Shown here: in pieces, positions 9,308 through 19,202 of the stretch
Position numbering within the stretch: the first letter of the stretch is position 1
Layout: each line of letters starts with the position of its first letter
Assembly: GCF_028751035.1 (NCBI RefSeq)
Contig: NZ_CP063533.1
Span: 372,001 to 436,000, forward strand
DNA: 64,000 nt
DNA from: Helicobacter winghamensis ATCC BAA-430
GTDB taxonomy: Bacteria; Campylobacterota; Campylobacteria; Campylobacterales; Helicobacteraceae
Reading direction: 5' to 3'
Program-made: the position numbers and the translations under genes
The notes under the pieces: model-generated
Told to the model about the DNA's origin: nothing
The model's input: the letters and a program-made list of their open reading frames with translations, nothing else
The model's database searches: none

Positions 9308-10443
9308 TGATACCATTTTCTAAGCCCTATATTAGCCAAATTGTCCGCAATAAAATTGAAGAAGTTTTAAGTAAGCAGTCTTTGTGTGGAAATGGTTTTT
9401 TCTGTAAAGAAGTGGAAAATTTTTTTAAAAAAACTTTTTTAATCAAAAAAATTTTACTCACCGCTTCTGCAACGCAAAGTTTAGAGATGATGGCACTGCT
9501 ATTAGATATTAAAGCAGGAGATGAGATAATTGCCCCCAGTTTCACATTTGTTTCTAGTGTGAATGCGTTTGTTCTAAGGGGAGCTAGGGTTAAATTTGTA
9601 GATATTAATCCTAAAACAATGAATCTTGATGAAAATTTGATAGAGCAAGCCATTACAAAAAAAACAAAAGCAATTATACCTGTGCATTATGCAGGGATTA
9701 GTTGTGAAATGGATAGGATTATAGAGATTGCAAAACATTATAAAATAGCGGTTTGTGAAGATGCAGCGCAGGGTGTAAATGCATTTTATAAGGGTAAATC
9801 GTTAGGGAGTATAGGGGATTTTGGCGCATTTTCATTCCACGAGACGAAAAATTATACAAGTGGCGGAGAAGGTGGAGCATTAGTTGTTAATAATGAAGAG
9901 TTTTGCCAAAGAGCGGAAATTTTACAAGAAAAAGGAACGAATCGTAGCTTGTTTTTTCAAGGAATGGTGGATAAATACACATGGGTAGATTTGGGTTCAT
10001 CTTTTTTATTGTCTGAATTGCAAGCTGCATTTTTGATGGGACAACTAGAAGAGATTGATGAGATTTTACAAAAGAGATTAATGCTTTGGAATGAATATTA
10101 TAAAGCACTTTTGCCCTTGAAAGAAAAGGGTTGCTTGGAGCTTCCATTTTGCCCGGATCACTGCGCACATAATGGACATATTTTTTATATAAAAGTGCGA
10201 GATTTAGATCAAAGAAAAGAAATTTTGGAATTTTTAAGAAAAAAAGGAATTATTGCAACATTCCATTATATTCCTTTGCACGCTTCAAAAGCGGGTTTGA
10301 AGTTTGGTGAATTTGTTGGATTGGATAGATACACAACCAAAGAGAGTGAAAGATTGCTTAGACTGCCTTTGTATTATGATTTAGATAAAGCAAGCCAAGA
10401 AAAAGTGATTTCTAGTTTGTATGATTTTTGGAAAGAACAATGA
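9307..10443 (+). CDS. DegT/WecE-type sugar aminotransferase
   Basis: PLP-dependent aminotransferase of 378 residues, fold type I (DegT/DnrJ/EryC1/StrS). The PLP lysine is K181 in [15 protein letters not shown], which closely matches the WecE/RffA type that makes dTDP-4-amino-4,6-dideoxygalactose from dTDP-4-keto-6-deoxyglucose. Other motifs are [22 protein letters not shown] and CEDAAQG. It starts at GTG 9307, overlapping the previous stop. It is followed directly by an RmlA gene and later by two WecF-like Fuc4NAc transferases, so a dTDP-Fuc4N(Ac) pathway is likely. No RmlB dehydratase is seen in the window. Confidence 0.85.
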   Translation: MIPFSKPYISQIVRNKIEEVLSKQSLCGNGFFCKEVENFFKKTFLIKKILLTASATQSLEMMALLLDIKAGDEIIAPSFTFVSSVNAFVLRGARVKFVDINPKTMNLDENLIEQAITKKTKAIIPVHYAGISCEMDRIIEIAKHYKIAVCEDAAQGVNAFYKGKSLGSIGDFGAFSFHETKNYTSGGEGGALVVNNEEFCQRAEILQEKGTNRSLFFQGMVDKYTWVDLGSSFLLSELQAAFLMGQLEEIDEILQKRLMLWNEYYKALLPLKEKGCLELPFCPDHCAHNGHIFYIKVRDLDQRKEILEFLRKKGIIATFHYIPLHASKAGLKFGEFVGLDRYTTKESERLLRLPLYYDLDKASQEKVISSLYDFWKEQ

Positions 10444-11315
10444 AGGGTATTATTCTAGCAGGTGGAAGTGGGACTAGGCTTTATCCTGCAACGCTTGGAA
10501 TCTCAAAGCAGTTGTTGCCGGTTTATGATAAGCCAATGATTTATTATCCGCTCTCTGTGCTAATGCTTGCAAAAATCCGTGAAGTTTTAATCATCTCCAC
10601 ACCTAAAGATACACCACGATTTAAGGAAATTTTTGGCAATGGAAGCTGGCTTGGAATGGAGATACAATATTGTGTGCAGGAATCGCCAGATGGGTTAGCG
10701 CAAGGATTAATTTTAGCAGAAGAGTTTGTTAATAGTGAGAATTTAGCATTGATTTTAGGGGATAATATTTTTTATGGGCAGGGATTTTCGCCAATGCTAC
10801 TAGCAGCAAAAGAGAGAGCAAGGAATGGGATTGCAAGCATTTTTTCTTATCGCGTGAAAGATCCTTGTCGCTTTGGTGTGGCGGAGTTTGATAAAACAGG
10901 GAATGTGCTAAGTTTGGAAGAAAAGCCTAAAAATCCAAAGAGTAATTTTGCAGTTACTGGGCTTTATTTTTATGATAATAATGCAATCTCTATTGCAAAA
11001 TCTCTTAAGCCATCAGCGCGTGGAGAGCTAGAGATTACCGATGTTAATATTGCGTATTTAGAGCAGGGTAAGCTGTATTCTCAAGGTTTGGGTCGTGGGT
11101 TTGCGTGGCTTGATACAGGCACACACGATAGCTTGCTGGAAGCTGGGAGCTTTGTGCAAACAATTGAATTGCGACAGGGTTATAAGGTAGCTTGTTTAGA
11201 AGAGATTGCGTATTATAATGGCTGGATTACGGAAGAATTACTTTTAAAGCGTGCGGAGAGTTTAAGCAAAAGTGGTTATGGTGAGTATTTAAAAGGTGTT
11301 GTTAATGGAAATTAA
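10440..11315 (+). CDS. rmlA: Glucose-1-phosphate thymidylyltransferase
   Basis: Makes dTDP-glucose from dTTP and glucose-1-phosphate, the first step to dTDP-6-deoxy-amino sugars. At 291 residues it has the usual RmlA length. The signature [11 protein letters not shown] is at the N-terminus, with [25 protein letters not shown], and VEEKP-type [12 protein letters not shown]. It starts at ATG 10440, giving an ATGA overlap with the stop of the aminotransferase gene. It supplies dTDP-sugar to the aminotransferases at 9307, 16562 and 26681 (inference). Confidence 0.95.
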   Translation: MKGIILAGGSGTRLYPATLGISKQLLPVYDKPMIYYPLSVLMLAKIREVLIISTPKDTPRFKEIFGNGSWLGMEIQYCVQESPDGLAQGLILAEEFVNSENLALILGDNIFYGQGFSPMLLAAKERARNGIASIFSYRVKDPCRFGVAEFDKTGNVLSLEEKPKNPKSNFAVTGLYFYDNNAISIAKSLKPSARGELEITDVNIAYLEQGKLYSQGLGRGFAWLDTGTHDSLLEAGSFVQTIELRQGYKVACLEEIAYYNGWITEELLLKRAESLSKSGYGEYLKGVVNGN

Positions 11316-12324
11316 TGCGTTTAATGCAGGCGATAAGATTCTTTGTTATAGTGATAAGATTGATTATTTTTTAAACTTTCATAAAACTTTGGTTGTTGCA
11401 GAGTTGGACTTAACAAATGTATGTAATCATAAATGTCCGGGTTGTTGTGGAAATAATGAAAATAATGCACAACTCTCAAAAGAACAGATTGATAAGATTG
11501 TTGAAGGATTAGCTAAACTTGGTAATAAAGGGGTGATTTTATCTGGTGGTGGAGAGCCCACTTTAAGCCCACATTTTGAATATGCTGTGCGGTGCATTAG
11601 AGAAAATGGAATGAAGATTGGTCTAAATTCTCACGGAATGAATTTAGATAGAAAGAAATGTGAGATTATCGCAAACAATATGGAGTATTTCAGAATTTCT
11701 TTAGATGCTGGAAGTGCTGAAATGTATGCAAAGATCCACGGAATGAGTGCTAAAGATTTTGACAAAACATTGCAAAATATTAAGTTATTTTCAGAGGTAA
11801 AAAAAGAGTTAGAATCTAAAACTTCCTTTGGGGTTGGATTTTTGACTAGCAGAGAAACTTCCGTTGATATGGAATCTTTTGTGAGATTAGCAAAAGAAAA
11901 TGGGGCGGATTTTGCGCAGTTTCGCCCCTTTATTGGAGATGATTTTGATGTTTTGCCGCTTTTAGAAGCATTAAAAACAAAATATGAGTGTGATACTTTT
12001 AAAATTGTTGCAAGTTTTCAAAAGTATAAAGAAATGCAAAACTTAGAGCAAAGAGGTTATAAGAAGTGCCATGGAATGTTCTTTAGCACTTGCATTAGTG
12101 CGGATTTTAAAGTGTGGGCTTGCTTGCACTTTAGGCAGAGTCCAAAACATTTGCTAGGGGATTTAAGAAAAGAGAGTTTGGAGCAAATTTGGCGTGGAAG
12201 TAGGATTAGAGAAGTGTATGAAAGTATAGATTGTGCGACTTGCCCAATTTTGTGCCGTAATGATAGTTTTAATAAAACGCTAGACAGATTGCAACTTAGT
12301 GTTTTTAATGCAGAGTTTTTATAA
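11305..12324 (+). CDS. Radical SAM/SPASM protein
   Basis: 339 residues. The iron-sulfur motif is C40, C44, C47 ([11 protein letters not shown]), followed by [13 protein letters not shown] and [11 protein letters not shown], both strongly radical SAM. C-terminal cysteines ([24 protein letters not shown]) suggest SPASM-type auxiliary clusters. The ATG at 11305 lies within the end of rmlA, an 11-base overlap. No G tract is present, so this member is constitutive compared with its paralogues at 3438 and 7751. The substrate is not recognisable. Confidence 0.85.
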   Translation: MEINAFNAGDKILCYSDKIDYFLNFHKTLVVAELDLTNVCNHKCPGCCGNNENNAQLSKEQIDKIVEGLAKLGNKGVILSGGGEPTLSPHFEYAVRCIRENGMKIGLNSHGMNLDRKKCEIIANNMEYFRISLDAGSAEMYAKIHGMSAKDFDKTLQNIKLFSEVKKELESKTSFGVGFLTSRETSVDMESFVRLAKENGADFAQFRPFIGDDFDVLPLLEALKTKYECDTFKIVASFQKYKEMQNLEQRGYKKCHGMFFSTCISADFKVWACLHFRQSPKHLLGDLRKESLEQIWRGSRIREVYESIDCATCPILCRNDSFNKTLDRLQLSVFNAEFL

Positions 12325-12333
12325 GGGTTATCT

Positions 12334-13695
12334 ATGCGTTATTTTATTTATCCAAAAGGTGGTCACGGCAGAACTTTGGCAGAAATGATAAAGTTTTTAG
12401 ACCATTCCGTCGAGATTGCATTTATTGATGATTATTATGCGGAGATTTCTTTAAAGGCGCAAAAAGAAGAGATTTTAAGAAGTGGGGATAAGGTTTTATT
12501 GGCGTTAGAGCAAAAGAATCCTTATAGTCGTGTGGTTATGCAAAAGCTAATTGCAAATTTAAAAGAAGCAAAGATTGCAAATTATGCAAAGGCGGTTTTG
12601 TGGTATTCTTCAAAAATTGTAGAATTTGCTAGAGAAAAAGTGCTTCAAAAAGGTTGGAGTAAGGAAAATACTCTTGCTGTTGGTGTTTATAATCACGCTG
12701 GAGAGAAGCATTTGGGATTTGTTGATGAAGAGCTTAAAAAACAGAGTTTTAATGTGTTATATTTATGCAGTAACGATGTTGCTTATCAAAGATATTCAAA
12801 AAAAGATTCTAATAATTCCTTGGCAATTCCTTTAGTTATTGAGCATTTTGATTTGGTGGATTTTGTGTGGGGAATTTATATGACAACCCCGCTAAATTAT
12901 AAAAATCCCAGCGTGAAATATTTTTATCAGCCCCACGGGATTGCGGATTTTTTAGAGAATATTTTGCGCTTTGGTGGTGTTGAAGAAACTATGGAAATCA
13001 TTAGACATGCTGATTATGTTGTTGCGCCTACAAAGTTGGAAGTGGAGATTTTAAAAAAGGCATTGCAAGAGTATTGTTTGGAGTCAAAAGTGCGGGTTTT
13101 AGAAGGGGGTTATCCAGCCTTTGAGGTGGTAAGGGAGCAAATGTTGGAATCCAAAAATGAAGTTTTGCGTGATAGTTTGTTGGTGGCGGTTTCTGATGAA
13201 GAAGATTTGCTGGCGATTAAAGAGGGTATTGCCTTGCTTTTAGAAAAAGGGATTAAAGTTATATTCCGTCCAAGACCTTATTGGAATAAAACAGCAGTGG
13301 ATAATTTTCAAAATGACTTTTTAGTGTATTCTAATTTCAGCCTTGATAATGCTGATAAGATTCAAGCAAGCAGTTATCAAAAATCTTTTGCGGTTTTAAC
13401 AACTGCTTCTAGTGTGGGTTATACCTTCCCGCTTACGACTTTTTGTCCAGCGATTTTGTATTTTAAAGACAGAACAAAATTGGATTCTAACTTCTATGGC
13501 TATGCTTATTTTAACCCCATTTTACATAAGAAAGCTAGCACTCCTTTAGAGTTATTAGAAGTTGTAAGCAAGCTTGTTTGCGGGCAAAAAAGCCAAGAAA
13601 TTATGGAATATAAAAATGCGCAAGTGTTTCATTTAGGGAGTGCTAGTTTAGAGATTGCAAAGAGTATTAAAGCAATCCATAAAGAAGATTGTTAG
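12334..13695 (+). CDS. TagB/TagF-like (CDP-glycerol glycerophosphotransferase family) transferase
   Basis: 453 residues. An N-terminal domain begins FIYPKGGHGRTLAEM, shared with the protein at 27775 (YIYPAGRTGRTLGKM). The C-terminal part has GEKHLGFVDEEL, YFYQPHGI, VRVLEGGYPAFE, KVIFRPRPYWN and a terminal TTASSVGYTFPL...PAILYFKD. That last block is the arrangement seen in CDP-glycerol:polyol phosphate transferases (TDYSS, then PIIFY). Such enzymes move a phosphoalcohol from a CDP carrier to a glycan. A CMP-aminoethylphosphonate-like donor is an attractive alternative given the phosphonate genes at 32778-38580 (inference). Two paralogues, at 27775 and 29134, carry G tracts; this one does not. 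Confidence 0.6.
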   Translation: MRYFIYPKGGHGRTLAEMIKFLDHSVEIAFIDDYYAEISLKAQKEEILRSGDKVLLALEQKNPYSRVVMQKLIANLKEAKIANYAKAVLWYSSKIVEFAREKVLQKGWSKENTLAVGVYNHAGEKHLGFVDEELKKQSFNVLYLCSNDVAYQRYSKKDSNNSLAIPLVIEHFDLVDFVWGIYMTTPLNYKNPSVKYFYQPHGIADFLENILRFGGVEETMEIIRHADYVVAPTKLEVEILKKALQEYCLESKVRVLEGGYPAFEVVREQMLESKNEVLRDSLLVAVSDEEDLLAIKEGIALLLEKGIKVIFRPRPYWNKTAVDNFQNDFLVYSNFSLDNADKIQASSYQKSFAVLTTASSVGYTFPLTTFCPAILYFKDRTKLDSNFYGYAYFNPILHKKASTPLELLEVVSKLVCGQKSQEIMEYKNAQVFHLGSASLEIAKSIKAIHKEDC

Positions 13696-13707
13696 TAAAG
13701 GATTTTT

Positions 13708-14682
13708 ATGCAATATGGTTTTCAAGAGCATTTAACGCCACATTTTCCTTCACAAATCACCATTGATGTTACACAATATTGCAATCTTGCTTGTATTCAT
13801 TGTCCGCATAGTAATTTTGCAAAATCTCCTAGTTTTAGTGGGGCGCATTTAGATGAGATGGTGCATCAAAAGTTTATTGATGAAGTGGCAAGTGATGGGT
13901 TTGGGTATTGTGAATATTTGCGTTATACAGCAAATGGAGAGACGCTAATTCATCCAAAGATTGATAAGCTCTTAGAATATGCGTGTAAAAACTCAAAAAC
14001 AAAAGTGAATGTAACAACAAATGGAATGCTACTCAATGAAAAGAATCGCGCAATGCTTCTAAGATGCGGTGTAAATGTTGTAGATATTAGTCTTGATGCT
14101 TTTTTAGACGAGACTTATGCAAAGATTAGAGTTAAAGGCGATTTAAAGTTAGTTAGAGAAAACATTTTAGCATTACTTAAGCAAAGAGAAGAAGAAAAAT
14201 CTTCTTTAAAACTTGTAGTAAGCTTTGTAGAACAGCCATTAAATCAAAATGAAACACAAGATTTTAAGGCCTTTTGGGAGGAAGCTGGAGCAGATTTTGT
14301 AGTGATTAGAAAGTTGCATTCTGCTGGAGGATTTAAAGAAGGCATTAAAGAGAGAATGCTTCATTCTTATGCAAAAGTGCAAAGGAAACCTTGTATTTAT
14401 CCTTGGGAGAGATTATTGCTTATGCCCACAGGAGAGCTTGGTTTCTGTCCCACCGATTGGGCGCATCAAGGGATTTTAGGGGATTTAAGAGAGGTTAGCA
14501 TTAAAGAAGTGTGGCAAGGGGAGAAAATGCAAGCTTTAAGAAAAGCGCATTTGGAAAATGACTTTAGCAACTTTGCATTTTGTGGGCAATGTCCAGATTG
14601 GATACATACAAGATGGCCCAAAGAGAATGGAAAAAATTATGCAGATATGATGCGTCAGATTGTGCCTGAGGATTTATTATGA
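13708..14682 (+). CDS. Radical SAM/SPASM protein
   Basis: 324 residues. The cluster motif is C25, C29, C32 (QYCNLACIHC). It is followed by YTANGETLIHPKI, TTNGMLLNE and VVDISLDAFLDETY. The SPASM region includes CIYPWERLLLMPTGELGFC and CGQCPDW. It is closest in style to the radical SAM protein at 31761 (similar PxE/WERL and LGDLREVSIKEVW blocks). The gene overlaps the next by 4 bases (ATGA). Possible roles are dehydration, epimerisation or redox change of a sugar; none can be chosen from sequence. Confidence 0.85.
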   Translation: MQYGFQEHLTPHFPSQITIDVTQYCNLACIHCPHSNFAKSPSFSGAHLDEMVHQKFIDEVASDGFGYCEYLRYTANGETLIHPKIDKLLEYACKNSKTKVNVTTNGMLLNEKNRAMLLRCGVNVVDISLDAFLDETYAKIRVKGDLKLVRENILALLKQREEEKSSLKLVVSFVEQPLNQNETQDFKAFWEEAGADFVVIRKLHSAGGFKEGIKERMLHSYAKVQRKPCIYPWERLLLMPTGELGFCPTDWAHQGILGDLREVSIKEVWQGEKMQALRKAHLENDFSNFAFCGQCPDWIHTRWPKENGKNYADMMRQIVPEDLL

Positions 14683-15749
14683 AAATGTTACACATTGTCG
14701 TGTATGAAGATAAATTTACTCCCCAGCTTATTTATAAGCTTAATACATACTTTGCGGATAAAAAGACTTTTTATGTGCTTGTGGATAAAAAGGGACGCAA
14801 AGAGTTTCCAAAAGAGCTTTTAGCTTATGATAATGTAATGATTTATCAAGGGATTAAAGATTTTTGGAAGCTTTTAAAGATTGCAAGTGGGGCGCGTGTT
14901 GTTGTCTATAATGCGCTTTTTTACCGCTTCTTTTTGCAAATGCAACTTTTAGCTTGTGCGATTTTTAAGCCAAAGGTGTGGATTGTGTGGAGTGCTGATA
15001 TGTATCTTAGAGATTGTAGTAATCTTTTAAAAAAGCTTTACAATCGCTTTTTGGTTTCAAGGTTTGCATATCTTGCAACTCCTATTGAAGGGGATTTTGC
15101 AAATTATCAAAAAATATGGGGCTTTGGGGCGAAAAATTTACGCTTTTTCTTTCCTTTTTCGCAAGATATTTTAAAGATTCCTTTAACGCAAAAGGAATCG
15201 CAAACAACTTGGATTCAAGTGGGTAATAGCGGACATTTCACAAATCGGCATTTAGAGGTGTTAGAAATGCTAAAATGCTACAAAGATAAGGATATTAAAA
15301 TTGTGATTCCCTTGTCTTATGGTTGTAATAAGGACTATCAGCAAAGTGTGGAGAGTGCTTATAGAGAAGTTTTTGGAGAAGAGAAAATTTGGATTTTAAA
15401 GGAAAATTTGCCTTTTGTGGAATATGTGAAATTGCTAGGATACATTGATATTGGAATCTTTCATCATTTTGTGCAAGAGGCTGGGCATAATGTTATGCTC
15501 TTAGAAGCGTTTGGTAAAAAATGTTATATTTGTTCGCAAAATACGCTGTATAATATGTCTAAAGTTGTCTTTAATGTGAAAGTTTTTAGAACGGAGGATT
15601 TAGAGAATTCGCCTTTTGAAGAGTTTATTGCGTGGGATAGTAAGGATTCTAGGGAAAATATGGAGAAAATGCGCTATTTTGTTAGTGATGAGTTTTTTAA
15701 AGATGAGATTGAGAAGTTTTATGATGTGTTGCAAAAGGAAATCCAGTGA
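14679..15749 (+). CDS. WecF-like 4-acetamido-4,6-dideoxyhexose transferase
   Basis: 356 residues, similar in layout to the TDP-Fuc4NAc:lipid transferase family (GT56). Visible blocks are VYNALFYRFF, VWIVWSADMYLRD, WIQVGNSGHFTNRHLEVLEML, IVIPLSYGCNKDYQQSVE and FHHFVQEAGHNVMLLEAFGKK. The paralogue at 19203 shares the same blocks (VLWGGDFCL, LIGNSADPLN, CPLSYGSNKEYQDEI). It fits with RmlA and the WecE-type aminotransferase upstream. It has ATGA overlaps with both neighbours, so it is in a tightly coupled operon. The acceptor glycan is unknown. Confidence 0.75.
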   Translation: MKMLHIVVYEDKFTPQLIYKLNTYFADKKTFYVLVDKKGRKEFPKELLAYDNVMIYQGIKDFWKLLKIASGARVVVYNALFYRFFLQMQLLACAIFKPKVWIVWSADMYLRDCSNLLKKLYNRFLVSRFAYLATPIEGDFANYQKIWGFGAKNLRFFFPFSQDILKIPLTQKESQTTWIQVGNSGHFTNRHLEVLEMLKCYKDKDIKIVIPLSYGCNKDYQQSVESAYREVFGEEKIWILKENLPFVEYVKLLGYIDIGIFHHFVQEAGHNVMLLEAFGKKCYICSQNTLYNMSKVVFNVKVFRTEDLENSPFEEFIAWDSKDSRENMEKMRYFVSDEFFKDEIEKFYDVLQKEIQ

Positions 15750-16480
15750 AAAAAATCGCTATTTCTCAGTCAAATTATATCCCTTGGAAAGGGTATTTTG
15801 ATTTAATTAATAGTGTTGATGAATTTGTGATTTATGATGATATGCAATACACAAGGCGTGATTGGCGAAATCGGAATCTTATTAAAACTCCAAATGGTGT
15901 TAAGTGGTTAAGTATCCCTGTGGAAGTCAAAGGGAGATTTACACAGGCTATTAAAGAGGTTAAGGTTGTGAATATGCAGTGGAAAAGAGAGCATTTAGAG
16001 AGTTTGCGCCATAACTATTCTAAGGCTTTATATTTTAGGGATTATTTTGCTTGGTTTGAGGAATTGCTTATGGGGACTACAAGTGTTTATTTAAGCGAGA
16101 TTAATGCAAAAATTTTAAAAGAAATTAATGCTTTGCTTGGAATTGTTACAAAGATTTCTTATTCTTGGGATTATGAACTTTTTGGAGATAAAACACAAAA
16201 GCTTATAAATATCTGTAAGCAAACTGGGGCAAGTGAATATATAAGTGGTCCAAGTGCTAAGAATTATATTGATGAAAATTTATTTAAAGAATCCAATATT
16301 AAATTAAGCTGGTTTGATTATGATAACTATCCACAATACACACAGCTTTATCCTCCATTTATCCATAATGTAAGTGTTTTAGATTTGCTTTTTAATACAG
16401 GCAAAAATGCTTCCTTTTATCTAAAGAGCTTTAATTCTCCTAATTATGCGGGGGGGGGGGGCATTTCTACTCCTTTATAG
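15746..16480 (+). CDS. WbqC-like family protein with G-tract tail
   Basis: 244 residues. WbqC-like proteins occur in O-antigen and flagellar glycan clusters; their chemistry is not well settled. The family hallmarks are AISQSNYIPWKGYFDLIN at the N-terminus, YDDMQYTRRDWRNRN, and ISGPSAKNYID plus a final LDLLFNTG block. GTG start at 15746 overlaps the previous stop. The G12 tract at 16450-16461 comes after the conserved domain: in this copy the protein ends ten codons later at 16480. With G11 or G14 the frame would run through a T-rich stretch, encoding a hydrophobic tail, and stop at TGA overlapping the ATG of the next gene (ATGA). Confidence 0.85.
   Translation: MKKIAISQSNYIPWKGYFDLINSVDEFVIYDDMQYTRRDWRNRNLIKTPNGVKWLSIPVEVKGRFTQAIKEVKVVNMQWKREHLESLRHNYSKALYFRDYFAWFEELLMGTTSVYLSEINAKILKEINALLGIVTKISYSWDYELFGDKTQKLINICKQTGASEYISGPSAKNYIDENLFKESNIKLSWFDYDNYPQYTQLYPPFIHNVSVLDLLFNTGKNASFYLKSFNSPNYAGGGGISTPL
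16450..16461 (+). repeat. G12 tract at 3' end of wbqC-like gene
   Basis: Twelve Gs flanked by TATGC and CATTTC, followed by about 85 bases of T-rich spacer. It sets the tail frame and possibly coupling to the gene at 16562. Confidence 0.95.
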
Positions 16481-16561
16481 CTTTTTTCTCTCTTTTTATT
16501 ATCTTTTATTCTTTGTCTTTTTTCTTGTATGGAATCGTAAATTTTGTTTTGGCGGTGGCTT

Positions 16562-17794
16562 ATGATTTTTGTTTCTAAGCCTTATTTGCCATCTTTTGCA
16601 AAATATCAAAAATATTTAGAACGCATTTGGAAAAATCATCATCTTACAAATTTTGGTCCTTTGAGTTTAGAGTTAGAGGAAAAACTTAGTGAATATTTAG
16701 GCGTTAAATATTTGGTTTTAGTTAGCAATGGCACTTTGGCATTACAATTAGCTTATAGATTAGTAGGTTTAAAGGTAGGAGATAAAGTTATTACAACTCC
16801 TTTTAGCTTTGTTGCTACAACAAATTCTTTGTTGTGGGAGAGTATTTCTCCTGTTTTTAGCGATATTAATAAAGACAGCTTAAATTTAGATATTAATCAG
16901 TTGCCAAAATACTTAAGTGCTGATGTTAAAGCGATGGTTTGTGTGCATGTGTTTGGAAATCCTTGTGAAGTGGAATCTTTGCAAGAATATTCTAATAGGC
17001 ATCATTTAAAGCTCATTTATGATGCGGCACACGCTTTTGGCGTAAGATATAAAAATAAAAGCATTTTTGAGTATGGAGATATTTCTACACTTAGTTTTCA
17101 CGCAACAAAAATTTTTCATTGTGTGGAAGGTGGAGCTGTGATTTTAAAGAATGAAGCAATGTTTAAAGAGGCTAGAGAGATGATGAATTTTGGGCTTAGG
17201 GATTCTATTCCTGTAAAGCTTGGGATTAATTTAAAAAATAGTGAATTTCACGCGGCTATGGGACTTTGTGTTTTGGAGGATATGGAGTATATTTTAGAGC
17301 AAAGAGAAAGAGTCTGGAGCTACTATGCAACGCATTTAAAAGATGATTTTATCTTGCAAACATTTAATACGCAAGCTACTATGAATTATCATTATTTTCC
17401 TATTATTTTTGAAAGTGAATTGCAATTAATAGAAGCATTTAAAAGGCTTAATCATAGCGGTATTTTTCCTAGAAGATATTTTTATCCTTCTTTAGATGAA
17501 TTATCATTTTTTGAGGGTGGATTGTGTCCTGTTTCAAGGGATATTGCGCGTAGAATATTGTGTCTGCCTATGTTTGTGGATTTAAATAAAACGCAACAAG
17601 ATAGAATTATAAATTTATTGCGGGGGGGGGGGATAATATTCCCTCTTTATCTGCATTTTTATTTATTTTTTATCTTAAAACTTTTTTTCAACTTTTCTTT
17701 CAATATTTATTTATTTCAACTTTTAAAATCATCTTATTTCTTACAAGTTCTAATAAGGAATCCAAATGGCGTATTTAACACAAAAAGAGCTTAA
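16562..17794 (+). CDS. DegT/VioA-like sugar aminotransferase with switchable tail
   Basis: PLP-dependent aminotransferase. The expected enzyme is complete at about residue 353 (TQQDRIINLL), followed here by a Gly run from the G11 tract and ~50 hydrophobic residues that overlap the next gene by 29 bases. The PLP lysine is K183 in SFHATKIFHCVEGGA, a signature of VioA/WlaRG-type enzymes that make dTDP-4-amino-4,6-dideoxyglucose. Other blocks are SNGTLALQLAY, TTPFSFVATTNS and DAAHAFG. With G10 or G13 the protein would end immediately after the tract at its normal length. The ATG at 16562 is chosen over one at 16544 because it begins the conserved FVSKPYLP segment. Confidence 0.85.
   Translation: MIFVSKPYLPSFAKYQKYLERIWKNHHLTNFGPLSLELEEKLSEYLGVKYLVLVSNGTLALQLAYRLVGLKVGDKVITTPFSFVATTNSLLWESISPVFSDINKDSLNLDINQLPKYLSADVKAMVCVHVFGNPCEVESLQEYSNRHHLKLIYDAAHAFGVRYKNKSIFEYGDISTLSFHATKIFHCVEGGAVILKNEAMFKEAREMMNFGLRDSIPVKLGINLKNSEFHAAMGLCVLEDMEYILEQRERVWSYYATHLKDDFILQTFNTQATMNYHYFPIIFESELQLIEAFKRLNHSGIFPRRYFYPSLDELSFFEGGLCPVSRDIARRILCLPMFVDLNKTQQDRIINLLRGGGIIFPLYLHFYLFFILKLFFNFSFNIYLFQLLKSSYFLQVLIRNPNGVFNTKRA
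17622..17632 (+). repeat. G11 tract at 3' end of aminotransferase gene
   Basis: Eleven Gs flanked by TTGC and ATAATATT, then a T-rich spacer of ~125 bases. G11 and G12 frames both run into the start of the next gene; G10/G13 stop at once. Confidence 0.95.
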
Positions 17795-18323
17795 GGCTTT
17801 AGGCTTTAAAAGCTTGGGGGAGAATGTTAAGGTTTCCACTAAAGCAAGCTTGTATGATGTGCATTTAATGGAGCTTGGAGATAATGTAAGGATTGATGAT
17901 TTTTGTGTCGTTAGTGGAAATGTAATTTTGAAAGATTCTGTTTGGCTGGCTCCATTTTGTCTAGTGGCTGGTGGCTGTAAGCTTGAGGATTTGCAAGAAG
18001 GTGGGGTTTTAATCCAAGAATATAGTGCGTTTTCTTATGGAGTAAAGGTTTTTTCGCGCAGTGATGATTATGTGGGCGCAAATACGGGAGTTGTTGAGAA
18101 GGTGCGGATTGGGAAGCATTGTGTTTTTGGGGCAAATAGTGTTGTTTTTGCCGGGAGTAAGATTGGTGATTATGTCTCGGTTGGGGCATTGAGTTTTGTT
18201 AAAGGGGTGTGTAGAGAATATGGCGTTTATGCTGGGATTCCAGTGCGATTGCTTCAAATAAAACCTTGTGTGTGGGGGGGGGGGGGTAATTTTTGTTGCC
18301 ATTCTTCAAAAGGGGTAGCATAA
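17766..18323 (+). CDS. Left-handed beta-helix acyltransferase
   Basis: 185 residues. Hexapeptide repeats run through about residues 15-165 (for example KDSVWLAPFCLVAGG, IGKHCVFGANSVVFAGSKIGDYVSVGA, then a closing VYAGIPVRL). These enzymes acylate amino or hydroxyl groups of nucleotide sugars or serve as O-acetyltransferases. AAGGAATCCAA precedes the ATG. A G13 tract near the end (18274-18286) adds a short tail of about 16 residues, and the stop TAA overlaps the ATG of the following formyltransferase (TAATG). Other tract lengths would stop earlier. Confidence 0.85.
   Translation: MAYLTQKELKALGFKSLGENVKVSTKASLYDVHLMELGDNVRIDDFCVVSGNVILKDSVWLAPFCLVAGGCKLEDLQEGGVLIQEYSAFSYGVKVFSRSDDYVGANTGVVEKVRIGKHCVFGANSVVFAGSKIGDYVSVGALSFVKGVCREYGVYAGIPVRLLQIKPCVWGGGGNFCCHSSKGVA
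18274..18286 (+). repeat. G13 tract at 3' end of acyltransferase gene
   Basis: Thirteen Gs flanked by TGTGT and TAATT. In the G13 frame the stop codon overlaps the next start; G14 stops immediately, G12 stops a few bases short. Confidence 0.95.
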
Positions 18324-19192
18324 TGGGTTGCTATCTTTTTTGTTTGGGATATAAAGGATATTTTGTTTTACAAGAGCTTGCTAGACTTAATAGGCTTGGA
18401 TTGATTTGTGGTGTGGTGAGTTGTGAGGATACGACTCAAGAGAGTTATTATGAAAATATTAAGGAAATATGTTTGAAAAATAATGTTAAATTTTTTCATA
18501 AAAAAATGATAGATATGCTTGATAAAAAGAAAATAGCTATTGCTATTGCTTGGCGATGGATTATTAAAGATTTTTCACAAGTGATTGTGATGCACGATTC
18601 TTTATTGCCAAAATATAGGGGATTTAATCCACTTGTAACAAGTTTGATTAATGGAGATGAATATATAGGGGTTAGTGTTTTATATGGGATTAATGAATAT
18701 GATAAGGGAGATATTATTGCACAAAGGAGTCTTAAAATTTTCTATCCTATTACAATATGGGAAGCAATTTTAAAAATTTCTTACCTTTATGCAGAATTAT
18801 GTGTGGAAGTGTTGGAAAAAATTTCAAAAGGGCAAAAGATATTGGGTGTGCCACAAGAGCAAAAAGAAGCGACTTATAGTTTGTGGAGAGATGATAAGGA
18901 TTATTTTATCCAGTGGGGGTGGAGTAGTGATAGGATTGTGCGTTTTGTTGATGCAGTAGGGTTTCCTTATGATGGAGCAAAGATTCTTTTTGAAGGTAAT
19001 GTTCTTAGAGTATTAAAGGCAGAGATTTTTGGAGATGTGAGAGTTGTTAATAGGGATTATGGGAAGGTAATTTTTATGGATAATGGTTGTTGTGTGGTGG
19101 TGTGTAAAAGTGGGTTGGTAAAGTTATGCGAAGTAGTAGATATGCAAGGTAGGCAATGGAGTGCTCCAAGGTTTAGAATACGCTTTGAATAG
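18323..19192 (+). CDS. Formyltransferase-family enzyme (sugar N-formyltransferase type)
   Basis: 289 residues. The catalytic block HDSLLPKYRGFNPLVTSLINGDEYIGVSVL matches the methionyl-tRNA formyltransferase fold (HxSLLPxYRG, with the downstream Asp in EYDKGDII). A C-terminal beta domain resembles the Fmt C-terminal region. In Campylobacter, paralogues formylate dTDP-4-amino-4,6-dideoxyhexoses, and the VioA-like aminotransferase two genes upstream would supply the substrate (inference). The ATG at 18323 overlaps the previous stop, so its translation may depend on the G13 tract. Confidence 0.75.
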   Translation: MGCYLFCLGYKGYFVLQELARLNRLGLICGVVSCEDTTQESYYENIKEICLKNNVKFFHKKMIDMLDKKKIAIAIAWRWIIKDFSQVIVMHDSLLPKYRGFNPLVTSLINGDEYIGVSVLYGINEYDKGDIIAQRSLKIFYPITIWEAILKISYLYAELCVEVLEKISKGQKILGVPQEQKEATYSLWRDDKDYFIQWGWSSDRIVRFVDAVGFPYDGAKILFEGNVLRVLKAEIFGDVRVVNRDYGKVIFMDNGCCVVVCKSGLVKLCEVVDMQGRQWSAPRFRIRFE

Positions 19193-19202
19193 GAGTAGGA
19201 AA

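Noticed and set aside
16462-16561. T-rich spacers after G tracts as rho-independent terminators
   Set aside because: There is no stem-loop before the T stretches, so they do not fit intrinsic terminators.
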